From contig NZ_AP012331.1 in NCBI RefSeq assembly GCF_001042635.1, positions 1 through 64,000 on the forward strand: a DNA stretch of 64,000 nt, written 5' to 3'. The notes beneath the pieces are model-generated. The model searched no databases, was not told the DNA's origin, and saw nothing but the letters and a program-made list of their open reading frames with translations. Position 1 is the first letter of the stretch. Each line of letters opens with the position of its first letter. This document shows, piece after piece, positions 27,202 through 36,178 of the stretch. The position numbers were made by a program, and so were the translations under genes. This stretch comes from Bifidobacterium scardovii JCM 12489 = DSM 13734. Lineage in GTDB: Bacteria; Actinomycetota; Actinomycetes; Actinomycetales; Bifidobacteriaceae.

Positions 27202-28443
27202 ATGAGCGAAACGCAGCAGTCAGGGCGCCAAACGCGATCCGGAGCGCCGGATGGCCGATCAGCGGCGGTCGCACCGCAGCAGGGTGCGCCGGTGCCGCCC
27301 GCATCGCCGTCGCGGGATTCGTTGTCATCCCGTCAGGCGGGCGACCGTCAGGCGGGCGATTCGCTGCATACGGTGTACGCCGCACGCCCGCAGGTGGACG
27401 AATGGGTTCCTGACCATGTGCTGGAGGGGTACCAGCAGGCCACGGTCCATCTCGGCCACGACGACGAGGGCGAGGTCGTCGCCACCTTCGTGCGCAAGGA
27501 TCCGAAGACGCTTCCGTTCGCCGCGCGCATGCAGCGGTGGCGGTTCGGCGCCCTTGGCCACCGGCTGGCCGTCATGTACGTGCACGGCTGGAACGACTAT
27601 TTCTATCGGCGGCATGAATCGGAGTACTGGGAGTCGCTTGGCATCCCGTTCTACGCGGTCGATCTGCGCAAATTCGGCCGTTCGCTGCGCGACGGCCAGA
27701 CGCCGGGATATATCGAGAATCTGCATGAATACGCAGCAGAGTGCAACGCATTGCGCGATCTGATCGTCGACGAGCAGGGCGAGCGCGTGCGTATCCTGCT
27801 GGTCGCCCACTCGCAGGGCGGGCTGAGCTCGGCGCTCTGGGTCAACAGCGAGCAGCCGCACCATATCGAAGGGCTGGCGCTCAACTCGCCGTGGCTGGAA
27901 TTGCAGGGGAACCGCATGCTGCGGCTGCTGTCGACGCCTCTGGTGCAGGCGTTTCGGTTGGGTGGGGGCAAAACCGTGCTGCCGATACGCGATCCGGGAT
28001 TCTACGGCCGTTGCATCAGCCACGCCACCGGCGGCGAATGGGACTACCTCGATCATCCGATCTGCGATTCGGCGGCGTTCGTGCCGCGTGCCGGTTGGAT
28101 GCAGGCGATCTACAACGGGCAAGGCGAAATCGCGAGGCATCTCGACATACGCATTCCGGTGCTGGTATGCACCTCCGACAAGACCATGCTGCAGACCACA
28201 TGGGATGAGGGCATGCGGCGCGCCGATTCGGTATTGGACATCGTCGCGATACGCCAGGCGGCGATCAATCTCGGCGATATGGTGACGCTGGCCACCATCC
28301 GCGGTGGGCTGCACGACCTGAGCCTGTCGTATCCCGACGCCCGCCGCCAGTATTTCGGCATCGTCACGCGATGGGCGGCGTTGATGGCGTGGCGGCGGAT
28401 CATTCCTCCCCCGCGCGTCACTTCAGCGCTCAACGCGCTGTGA
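27202..28443 (+). CDS. Alpha/beta hydrolase (serine aminopeptidase S33-like)
   Basis: A 413-residue alpha/beta-fold hydrolase. The first 60 residues are low-complexity. The core has an oxyanion-loop region VMYVHGWNDYF, a nucleophile elbow VAHSQGG with the candidate catalytic Ser, an LVCTSDKTM strand supplying a likely Asp, and GGLHDLSLS with the likely His. No signal peptide is present, so it is cytoplasmic. Related proteins are esterases or monoacylglycerol-lipase-like enzymes; the substrate here is unknown. The ATG at 27202 is chosen over 27148 because it follows a GGGGGTGA stretch. Confidence 0.8.
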   Translation: MSETQQSGRQTRSGAPDGRSAAVAPQQGAPVPPASPSRDSLSSRQAGDRQAGDSLHTVYAARPQVDEWVPDHVLEGYQQATVHLGHDDEGEVVATFVRKDPKTLPFAARMQRWRFGALGHRLAVMYVHGWNDYFYRRHESEYWESLGIPFYAVDLRKFGRSLRDGQTPGYIENLHEYAAECNALRDLIVDEQGERVRILLVAHSQGGLSSALWVNSEQPHHIEGLALNSPWLELQGNRMLRLLSTPLVQAFRLGGGKTVLPIRDPGFYGRCISHATGGEWDYLDHPICDSAAFVPRAGWMQAIYNGQGEIARHLDIRIPVLVCTSDKTMLQTTWDEGMRRADSVLDIVAIRQAAINLGDMVTLATIRGGLHDLSLSYPDARRQYFGIVTRWAALMAWRRIIPPPRVTSALNAL

Positions 28444-28448
28444 CGGTC

Positions 28449-28560
28449 ATGCGCCCGTTGGCGGGAGCTATCGGTGAAGCCGACTGAAGGTGGTGCCAGG
28501 CGGTATCGTGTCAACCACCCTCAGTCTCGCTTCGCGAGCCAGCTCCCGCCAGCGGGCGCA
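28449..28560. repeat. Dispersed palindromic intergenic repeat, copy B (composite inverted pair)
   Basis: Left part about 28449-28495 and right part about 28514-28560 form a long imperfect inverted repeat (TGCGCCCGTTGGCGGGAGCT against AGCTCCCGCCAGCGGGCGCA). The right part has the CCTCAGTCTCGCTTCGCGAG block of the family, but with CGGGAG replacing GGGGAG. Confidence 0.75.
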
Positions 28561-28590
28561 TGACCAAACCAGGCCCTCAGCAGGGCGAAA

Positions 28591-28640
28591 CGAATACGGC
28601 CTCTTGGAATGCCCGCAGGCAATCCAAGAGGCCGTATTCG
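28591..28640 (-). terminator. Terminator of gdhA
   Basis: Perfect 18-bp stem between 28591-28608 and 28623-28640 with a 14-base loop, 18 bp beyond the gdhA stop on the minus strand. The following minus-strand bases begin TTTCG. Confidence 0.8.
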
Positions 28641-28658
28641 TTCGGTCAATCAGCCGGA

Positions 28659-30047
<1,389 letters not shown>

Positions 30048-30176
30048 TCATTTTATGCGTGACGGGTATGCCGCTACAAGAGGTTGACCAAGATTCGGGC
30101 GGGGGTCTCGCGGTGGGCGTAACGGCGGCCTTGCGTGCGCCGTTACGGCGTCGCGGCTTGCCGAGAACGGGGAAAA

Positions 30177-30899
30177 TCAGGTCAGATCGAGGGAGTCGGC
30201 GACCTCTCCGACGATGATGCGCATGGCCTCGCGCGCCTTGTCCGGATTGCCTTGCCAGATTCCTTCGGCGACGGCGTCATGCGCGTCGAGCGCGGCCGGC
30301 TTGGGCTTCTGCGGGTACATGCCCAGTTCCACGCGGCCCTTGAGCACGGTGGCGATGATGTCGGACAGCGACGAGAACAGCTCGTTGCCGCTGCTGCGCA
30401 GCAGCATGGAATGGAAGCGGATGTCGAGGTCGTGGAAGGAGTCAAGATCGCCGCTCTCGCCGGTTTTGCGCAGCTCCGCGGCCAGCACGGGGAACATGGC
30501 CTTGGTCTCCATCGAGGCGTACCGTGCCGCGGCGGCCGCGGCCGCCGGCTCGATCGCCAGGCGCAGCTCGGTCAGGGAGCGCAGCTGCTCCTTGCGGTGC
30601 GAGGACATGAGCTTCCAGCGAATCACCTGCGTATTGAGCGCGGCCCATTCGCCGATCGGCCGGGCCACCAGGCCGACCCGGCGGCGGATGGTGACGGCCT
30701 GCATCGATTCCAGGTACTTGGCGACCTCTCGCGCCACCGTGCGGGACACGGAGAAGCGGTCCTGGATGGTCTCCAGCGTGATCGCCTGGCCGGCGGGCCA
30801 GCGGCCTTCGATGATGTCGATGGCGAGTTCGTCCGAGGCGGCCGCGTGCATGGGATCGGAGGCCGTGGTGGCCGTGCCGTCGGTCATTGGATCGCTCAT
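30177..30899 (-). CDS. GntR-family (FCD) regulator of gluconate genes
   Basis: A 240-residue regulator with a winged helix-turn-helix (ITLETIQDRFSVSRTVAREV, about residues 39-58) and a C-terminal FCD ligand domain rich in helices. It is divergent from gluconate kinase, permease and 6-phosphogluconate dehydrogenase genes, and is the likely gluconate-responsive repressor. The ATG at 30899 lacks a strong ribosome site; the ATG four codons later is an alternative. The 170-bp divergent region is AT-rich and holds the promoter. Confidence 0.88.
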   Translation of the reverse strand: MSDPMTDGTATTASDPMHAAASDELAIDIIEGRWPAGQAITLETIQDRFSVSRTVAREVAKYLESMQAVTIRRRVGLVARPIGEWAALNTQVIRWKLMSSHRKEQLRSLTELRLAIEPAAAAAAARYASMETKAMFPVLAAELRKTGESGDLDSFHDLDIRFHSMLLRSSGNELFSSLSDIIATVLKGRVELGMYPQKPKPAALDAHDAVAEGIWQGNPDKAREAMRIIVGEVADSLDLT

Positions 30900-30998
30900 G
30901 GTGCCCTCGCTTCATGGTCGCTGCGCCGCTTGACGCGTCTTGAATCATCTTAATTCAGGAAATGGTCAACTATTTTTTCTAAAAGTAGTATTTTTAAC

Positions 30999-31028
30999 TT
31001 GACAGATATTATTATTATGATTTATCAT
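30999..31028 (+). promoter_or_regulatory. Promoter of the gluconate operon
   Basis: TTGACA (30999-31004), 18-bp spacer and TATCAT (31023-31028), inside an AT-rich segment with ATT-rich near-palindromic sequence that could hold the regulator's site. Confidence 0.6.
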
Positions 31029-31069
31029 CATATTAAAGATCAACATCGTGGTTGAAAGGAGAATTGCGG

Positions 31070-31582
31070 ATGAGCACGCACATTGTGGTGATGGGTGTTG
31101 CCGGATGCGGCAAGTCCACGGTATCCGAAGCGATTCGGGACAAGATGGGCTTCGTGATGGCGGAAGGCGACGATTTTCACCCTCAGGCCAATATCGACAA
31201 GATGAGCGCCGGCATTCCGCTGACCGACGAGGACCGTTGGCCGTGGCTGCGCGTGATCAACACCTGGATGGTGGCCCGTGAGGCGCTCGGCCAGGACACC
31301 GTCGTGTCCAGCTCGGCGCTCAAGCATTCCTACCGTGACCTGCTGCGCGAGAACGTGGACGTGTTCTTCGTGCATCTGGTCGGCTCCCAGGAGGAGATCC
31401 TGGAGCGGATGAAGGCGCGCACCCACTTCATGCCGCCGTCGCTGCTGGCCAGCCAGTTCGCCACGCTGGAGCCGCTCGGTCCCGATGAGAACGGCGTGGA
31501 GATTTCCGTGGACGATCCGGTCGACGTCGTCGTCGACAAGGCCATCGCTGCGGTCCGGCAGTATCAGGAATCCCGGGCCTGA
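31070..31582 (+). CDS. gntK: Gluconokinase
   Basis: A 170-residue P-loop kinase that phosphorylates D-gluconate to 6-phosphogluconate. It has Walker A GVAGCGKST (9-17), the substrate-region EGDDFHPQANIDKMSAG and the SSALKHSYRDLLR motif conserved in gluconate kinases. The ATG at 31070 has AAAGGAGA upstream. It is the first gene of a gntK-gntP-gnd run, which turns imported gluconate into ribulose 5-phosphate. Confidence 0.95.
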   Translation: MSTHIVVMGVAGCGKSTVSEAIRDKMGFVMAEGDDFHPQANIDKMSAGIPLTDEDRWPWLRVINTWMVAREALGQDTVVSSSALKHSYRDLLRENVDVFFVHLVGSQEEILERMKARTHFMPPSLLASQFATLEPLGPDENGVEISVDDPVDVVVDKAIAAVRQYQESRA

Positions 31583-31684
31583 GCCCCTTTCCGTTGTTCT
31601 TTTTTCCTTTCCCCCTGCTCTTTCATTTTCGTTCTGTGCGGATCATACGGGTCCCATCGCGTCCATTAAGGAATTTCGAATACC

Positions 31685-33013
31685 ATGAACCTCATCATCG
31701 CGGCAATCATCGGCATCGCGGCCATTGTGCTGCTGATCGCCGTCGTCAAGATCCATCCCTTCCTCTCCCTGATGATCGGCTCGTTCGTCATGGCCGTCTG
31801 CGCGGGCGTCCCGTTCGACGAATCGTGGGATAGCTTCACCTCCGGCGTCGGATCGACCGTGTCCAATGTCGGTCTGCTCATCGCGCTCGGTTCGATCGTC
31901 GGCACGCTGCTGTTCGCCTCGGGCGGCGCCGACGTGATCGTCGATACGATCATGTCGAAGACGCCGCTGCAGATGCTGCCGTGGGCGATGGCGCTCATCG
32001 CCTTTGTCGTCGGCATCCCCATGTTCTTCGAGGTCGGCGTCGTCATCCTGATCCCCGTGGTGCTCTTCGCCGCCCGCCGCGCCAAGATGCCGGTCGTGCT
32101 GCTCGGCATCCCCGCCCTTGCCGGCCTGTCCACGCTGCACGCCTTCGTGCCGCCGCACCCCGGGCCGCTCGTCGCGATTTCGGCGCTCAACGCGAACCTC
32201 GGCGTCACGCTTGGCCTTGGCCTGCTGGTCGCCATCCCGACCGTCATCATCTCCGGCCCGCTGATGGGGCGCCTCATGGCCAAGTGGGTCCCGATCCAGG
32301 CTCCCGAGCAGGAAGCCGAAAAGGACGCCAAGAAGGACGCCTCGCAGCGCCCCTCCTTCGCGCAGGCCCTGACCGTGATCCTGCTGCCGGTCGTGCTCAT
32401 GCTCGCCGCCTCCGTGGTCGATCTGACCGGTCAGGCGAAAACCCTGTGGGGCCGCGTGATCGTGTTCATCGGCACCCCGCTGACCGCGTTGTTCATCACC
32501 GCCGTCGTCGCGATGATCCTGCTCGGCTTCATGCAGCACCGCACCCGTGAATTCATCAACGGCGAGGTCGGCAAGTCCTTCGGCTCGGTGGCCGGCATCC
32601 TGCTGATCGTGGGCGCCGGCGGCGGCTTCAAGCAGACGCTGGTCGACTCCGGCATCGGCGATGTGATCGCCAACGGCATCACCGAATCCGCGATGAACCC
32701 GCTGTTCGCCGGCTGGCTCGTGGCCGTGCTCATCCGACTGGCCACCGGTTCCGCCACCGTCGCCACCGTGACCGCGTCCGGCATCATGGTGCCGCTGGCC
32801 GCCGGCATGAGCCCCACCCATCTGGCGCTGCTCGTGCTCGCCATCGGCGCGGGATCGGTGTTCTTCTCCCACCTCAACGACGCCGGCTTCTGGCTGGTCA
32901 AGGAATACTTCGGCATGAGCGTCTCCCAGACCATCAAGACGTGGTCGCTGATGGAAACCATGGTCTCCGTGGTCGGACTCGGCTGCGTGATGCTGCTCTC
33001 CTTGGTGTTGTGA
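31685..33013 (+). CDS. gntP: Gluconate permease (GntP family)
   Basis: A 442-residue GntP-family gluconate:H+ symporter with about twelve to fourteen hydrophobic segments. Family-typical blocks are FVPPHPGPLVAI and GSVFFSHLNDAGFWLVKEYF. A charged cytoplasmic loop (EQEAEKDAKKDASQRP) lies near residues 206-221. The gene lies 100 bp after gntK and 60 bp before gnd, in the same direction. The ribosome site before its ATG is weak (TTAAGGAATTTC). Confidence 0.95.
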   Translation: MNLIIAAIIGIAAIVLLIAVVKIHPFLSLMIGSFVMAVCAGVPFDESWDSFTSGVGSTVSNVGLLIALGSIVGTLLFASGGADVIVDTIMSKTPLQMLPWAMALIAFVVGIPMFFEVGVVILIPVVLFAARRAKMPVVLLGIPALAGLSTLHAFVPPHPGPLVAISALNANLGVTLGLGLLVAIPTVIISGPLMGRLMAKWVPIQAPEQEAEKDAKKDASQRPSFAQALTVILLPVVLMLAASVVDLTGQAKTLWGRVIVFIGTPLTALFITAVVAMILLGFMQHRTREFINGEVGKSFGSVAGILLIVGAGGGFKQTLVDSGIGDVIANGITESAMNPLFAGWLVAVLIRLATGSATVATVTASGIMVPLAAGMSPTHLALLVLAIGAGSVFFSHLNDAGFWLVKEYFGMSVSQTIKTWSLMETMVSVVGLGCVMLLSLVL

Positions 33014-33072
33014 CCCAGCACGGTGCCATTCGTCTAGCCAAATGCCATAGATGCCATAGGAAAGGAACGACA

Positions 33073-33948
33073 ATGCATATCGGAATGATCGGATTGGGCC
33101 GCATGGGCGGCAACATGGCCAAGCGGCTCATTGCCGGAGGCCATCAGGTGGTCGGCTACGACATGTCCCCGGAATCCGGGCGCGACGTCGACTCGCTGGA
33201 GGCCCTGGTCGCCGCGCTCGACGCGCCTCGCATCGTGTGGGTCATGGTTCCCGCCGGGAAACCGACCGACGATACGATTGACCGCCTCGGCGAACTGCTC
33301 GGGCCCGGCGACATGGTCGTGGACGGCGGCAATACCAAGTACGCGGATGATGCCCGCCATGCGGCGCAGCTCGCCGAGCTCGGCATCCATTTCATGGATT
33401 GCGGCGTCTCCGGAGGCGTATGGGGCATCGAGCGCGGCTACGCGCTGATGGTCGGCGGCTCGGCCGAGGATTTCGAACGCATGCGTCCGATCTACGAGAC
33501 GCTCAAGCCTGAAGGCGAGAACGGCCTGGTGCTGGCCGGCCCGATTGGTGGAGGGCACTTCGCCAAGATGGTGCACAATGGCATCGAATACGGCATGATG
33601 CAGGCCTTCGGCGAGGGATTCGCCACCATGGTGCGCTCCGATCTGGTGGCCGATCCGGCTGCGGTGATGACCTCGTGGAAGTCCGGCTCGGTCGTGGGGT
33701 CCTGGCTCCTCGATCTGCTGGCCGACGCCTTCACAACCGATCCGACGCTGCACAACATGCCGCCGGTCGCCAACGAATCCGGTGAGGCCAAGTGGATGGT
33801 GGAGGCCGCGCTCGAGCTCGGCGTGCCGACGCCGGCCACCGCCGCTGCCCTCTACGCGCGCCAGACCTCGCGCGGCGGCGGAGACGACACCCTGCGTGTC
33901 GTGTCCACGATGCGCGCGCAGTTCGGCGGGCATGTGACCAAGGCGTGA
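33073..33948 (+). CDS. gnd: 6-phosphogluconate dehydrogenase, decarboxylating (short, GndA-like)
   Basis: A 291-residue enzyme that oxidises and decarboxylates 6-phosphogluconate to ribulose 5-phosphate. The N-terminus MHIGMIGLGRMGGNMA carries the dinucleotide fold; the active-site blocks DCGVSGGVWG and GGGHFAKMVHNGIEYGMMQ are present. It belongs to the short class of about 300 residues rather than the 470-residue Gnd. ATG 33073 follows AAAGGAA. As the last gluconate gene it links uptake to the pentose phosphates of the bifid shunt. Confidence 0.94.
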   Translation: MHIGMIGLGRMGGNMAKRLIAGGHQVVGYDMSPESGRDVDSLEALVAALDAPRIVWVMVPAGKPTDDTIDRLGELLGPGDMVVDGGNTKYADDARHAAQLAELGIHFMDCGVSGGVWGIERGYALMVGGSAEDFERMRPIYETLKPEGENGLVLAGPIGGGHFAKMVHNGIEYGMMQAFGEGFATMVRSDLVADPAAVMTSWKSGSVVGSWLLDLLADAFTTDPTLHNMPPVANESGEAKWMVEAALELGVPTPATAAALYARQTSRGGGDDTLRVVSTMRAQFGGHVTKA

Positions 33949-33985
33949 TTGTCGGCCCGGTTATCGGCCTGATCGGTACGGTACA

Positions 33986-34097
33986 TGCGAGTTGTCGGTG
34001 CGCGAGTGTGAAGCAACGCTGTTTTAGAACGTTCAATATGGCCATTAAGGCTATGGACAACCGGTTTCACTACTTGGCGTCGCACCGACAACTCGCA
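33986..34097. repeat. Inverted-repeat element (17-bp perfect arms)
   Basis: Arms 33986-34002 and 34081-34097 are exact reverse complements over 17 bp, enclosing 78 bp with no ORF. The inside holds a small GGCCATTAAGGCT near-palindrome. It lies between gnd and mscL and may be a terminator-like RNA structure or a tiny mobile element remnant. Confidence 0.7.
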
Positions 34098-34200
34098 GTT
34101 ATGCAGCACGGCACCCCATCGTAGGGGGTCGAAGTATCGTGCGGTGCGCTGATACGCTTGATACGTCGGCCATAATCGCAAACCCGATAAAGGAGACGGC

Positions 34201-34647
34201 ATGATCGACGGTTTCAAGAAGTTCATTTCCCGCGGCAATGTGATCGATATGGCGGTAGGCGTCGTCATGGGCGCGGCGGTCACCGCCGTGGTCAATTCGA
34301 TCGTGGACAACCTCATCAACCCGCTGATCGCGATGATCTTCGGCAAGCCCAATATGGACGGGCTGCTCGCATTCACCTTCAACGGGGCCACGGTGTCGTT
34401 CGGCGCGATTCTCGGGGCTCTGCTCAACTTCCTGATCATTGCGGTGGCCGTGTACTTCGTGATCCTCGTGCCGATCAACAAGTTCCGGGACATGTCCGAG
34501 GCGCTGCTCGTCAAGACCAAGCTCAAGGAATCAGACGACGCCGGGGCGGAAGAGGCGCAAAAACCCGAGTTGTCCCCCGAACAGCAGACGGTGCTGCTGC
34601 TCCAGGAGATCCGCGATCAGCTGGCTGAGGCGAATCCGCACCAGTGA
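34201..34647 (+). CDS. mscL: Large-conductance mechanosensitive channel MscL
   Basis: A 148-residue membrane channel that opens on osmotic downshock. It has the conserved start MIDGFKKFISRGNVIDMAVG, two transmembrane helices (about 16-43 and 67-95) and a charged C-terminal helix, ending ELSPEQQTVLLLQEIRDQL. AAAGGAG precedes the ATG. It is a single gene; the tRNA genes downstream are on the other strand. Confidence 0.96.
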   Translation: MIDGFKKFISRGNVIDMAVGVVMGAAVTAVVNSIVDNLINPLIAMIFGKPNMDGLLAFTFNGATVSFGAILGALLNFLIIAVAVYFVILVPINKFRDMSEALLVKTKLKESDDAGAEEAQKPELSPEQQTVLLLQEIRDQLAEANPHQ

Positions 34648-34724
34648 CCGGCGTACGCAGTGAGGGTCCGCGGTTCAGGCACATCCGGTGTAACGTGCAA
34701 CAGAGCGCCACAGGCATCCGAATA

Positions 34725-34758
34725 AGCAAAAACCCTTGAAAACGCTGTTTTCAAGGGT
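34725..34758 (-). terminator. Terminator of the tRNA pair
   Basis: On the minus strand, stem ACCCTTGAAAAC / GTTTTCAAGGGT with a three-base loop is followed by TTTTTGC. It lies just downstream of tRNA-Ala. Confidence 0.85.
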
Positions 34759-34764
34759 GATCCG

Positions 34765-34837
34765 TGGAGCATGCCGGGTTCGAACCGGCGACCCTCTGCT
34801 TGCAAAGCAGATGCGCTACCAGCTGCGCCAATGCCCC
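34765..34837 (-). tRNA. tRNA-Ala (TGC)
   Basis: 73-nt cloverleaf on the minus strand: acceptor GGGGCAT / ATGCTCC, D-arm GGCGCAGCTGGTAGCGC, anticodon TGC in the CTTTGCAAA loop, T-arm GGTTCGAACC. The terminal CCA is not encoded. It follows tRNA-Ile by 55 bp. Confidence 0.96.
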
Positions 34838-34892
34838 GAATTCATTTATCTGAGAAAAAAAGAGCGGCCCAAGTAGCCGCTGAATTTTCCTG

Positions 34893-34966
34893 TGGGCCCG
34901 GGAGGACTTGAACCTCCGACCTCATCCTTATCAGGGATGCGCTCTAACCACCTGAGCTACGGGCCC
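34893..34966 (-). tRNA. tRNA-Ile (GAT)
   Basis: 74-nt cloverleaf on the minus strand: acceptor GGGCCCG / CGGGCCC, D-arm GCTCAGGTGGTTAGAGC, anticodon GAT in CTGATAA, T-arm with GGTTCAAGTCC. CCA is not encoded. It is the upstream member of an Ile-Ala tRNA pair outside any rRNA operon. Confidence 0.96.
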
Positions 34967-35178
34967 GATCCATACGCTTCAAAAGCGCACAAGTAGCTAT
35001 AGTACCCGTATCCTCGCATATGTCAACTTGAATGTGCATATTCGTGCTTCGGCGTGTCGCGAGAAGTGCCACATAGGGGGGCGTGCATGCGAATATGGCG
35101 CGACGGGCCTTGCGATAAGACGGGCTTGCTCGGCTGGAAATGCGCCCGTCAGGGGCCACGGGCTGCCGTGATGAGACA

Positions 35179-35898
35179 ATGGCCCCTATGACCCATCGTC
35201 CCCTGCCCCGTCCCTATGATCTGTCCATCGACGGCCTGACGGTCACGATCGCGCACAAGCCCATCAAAAACCTGTACCTGCGCGTCAAGCCCCCGTATGG
35301 CAATGTTGAGATTTCCGCGCCCCTGCGCATGAGCGAAGAACGCATCCTCGGGTTTGTCAGGGAACGCCGGTCATGGATACTGCGGCAACGCCAGCGCATG
35401 GAAGATGCCCTCCACCGCAGCGTCGATTCCCTTCAGCAGGCCGGTGGCGCCCCTGCTACGGAGGAAAACTCGCGGGGGCACGGGCAGTCCGGATCCGGCG
35501 ATCGGCGCCCGCTGGAGGGTCCGGCGAACCCGGCTCCGGTCTTCGACCGTTCGGCGGTCTGGACCGAGGAGCGCAAGCGGCAGGCCGGAGAGGCGATCGA
35601 TGCGGCGCTGCCGTCGCTGCTGGCCGCCTGGGGGCCGGTTATCGGACGCACGCCAACGCATGTCACGCTTCGGCTGATGACGTCGCGTTGGGGGTCATGC
35701 ACGCCCAGAACCGGCCGTATCCGGCTCAATCTGCAATTGGGATTGATGGAACCGAGGTTTCTGGAATATGTGCTGGTCCACGAGATGACCCATCTGTGGG
35801 TCGGCGGCCACGGTGCCGAGTTTCAGCGCCGTATGAGCGCGTACCTGCCGAACTGGCGGCAACTGCGGCGGGAGCTCAACCGGCGCGTGGTGCTGTGA
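35179..35898 (+). CDS. YgjP/DUF45-family putative zinc metallopeptidase
   Basis: A 239-residue protein of the YgjP-like (M48-related, DUF45) family. The N-terminal part has the family segment KNLYLRVKPPYGNVEISAPL, and the C-terminal part the metal site HEMTHLWVGGHGAEF (HExxH with a third His). SRWGSCTPRTGRIRLN is another hallmark. A variable Gly/Pro-rich insertion lies at about residues 85-125. No signal peptide is present. The exact role of the family is unknown. The start is uncertain: ATG 35179 or 35188, both with weak ribosome sites. Confidence 0.85.
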   Translation: MAPMTHRPLPRPYDLSIDGLTVTIAHKPIKNLYLRVKPPYGNVEISAPLRMSEERILGFVRERRSWILRQRQRMEDALHRSVDSLQQAGGAPATEENSRGHGQSGSGDRRPLEGPANPAPVFDRSAVWTEERKRQAGEAIDAALPSLLAAWGPVIGRTPTHVTLRLMTSRWGSCTPRTGRIRLNLQLGLMEPRFLEYVLVHEMTHLWVGGHGAEFQRRMSAYLPNWRQLRRELNRRVVL

Positions 35899-35940
35899 GG
35901 CTTTGCCGCGGGATGACAGTATCTCGCGCTTCTGCTTGAC

Positions 35941-35986
35941 TCCCCTCAGACCGCTTCGCGGCCAGCTCCCCTCAGGGAGGGGAGCC
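35941..35986. repeat. Dispersed palindromic intergenic repeat, copy C
   Basis: TCCCCTCAGACCGCTTCGCG followed by GCTCCCCTCAGGGAGGGGAGCC, in the gap after the YgjP-like gene. Confidence 0.8.
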
Positions 35987-36178
35987 AGACACGGTAATCA
36001 GGGCACTGGCGGCAGGTATAACCAGCGTCGATGACGGGCCCCGCGCGCCGGATACGCCCTACGCGTAGGCTGCATGGTAACCGTGCGCAACCCGTATGAT
36101 GGTCGCATCCGATCAGCGGATCGGCGCGGCGGTCAGCTGTCGCATACGACGAATTACGACGAATACGGAAGGGGTGAC

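Noticed and set aside
31643..33073. Minus-strand ORF of 476 residues opposite gntP
   Set aside because: Asp/His/Gly-rich antisense reading of a membrane-protein gene; the plus strand is a clear GntP.
34003..34080. TGTTTTAGAAC word reminiscent of a type II CRISPR repeat or tracrRNA
   Set aside because: There is only one copy, no spacer array and no cas gene; the segment is the interior of an inverted-repeat element.
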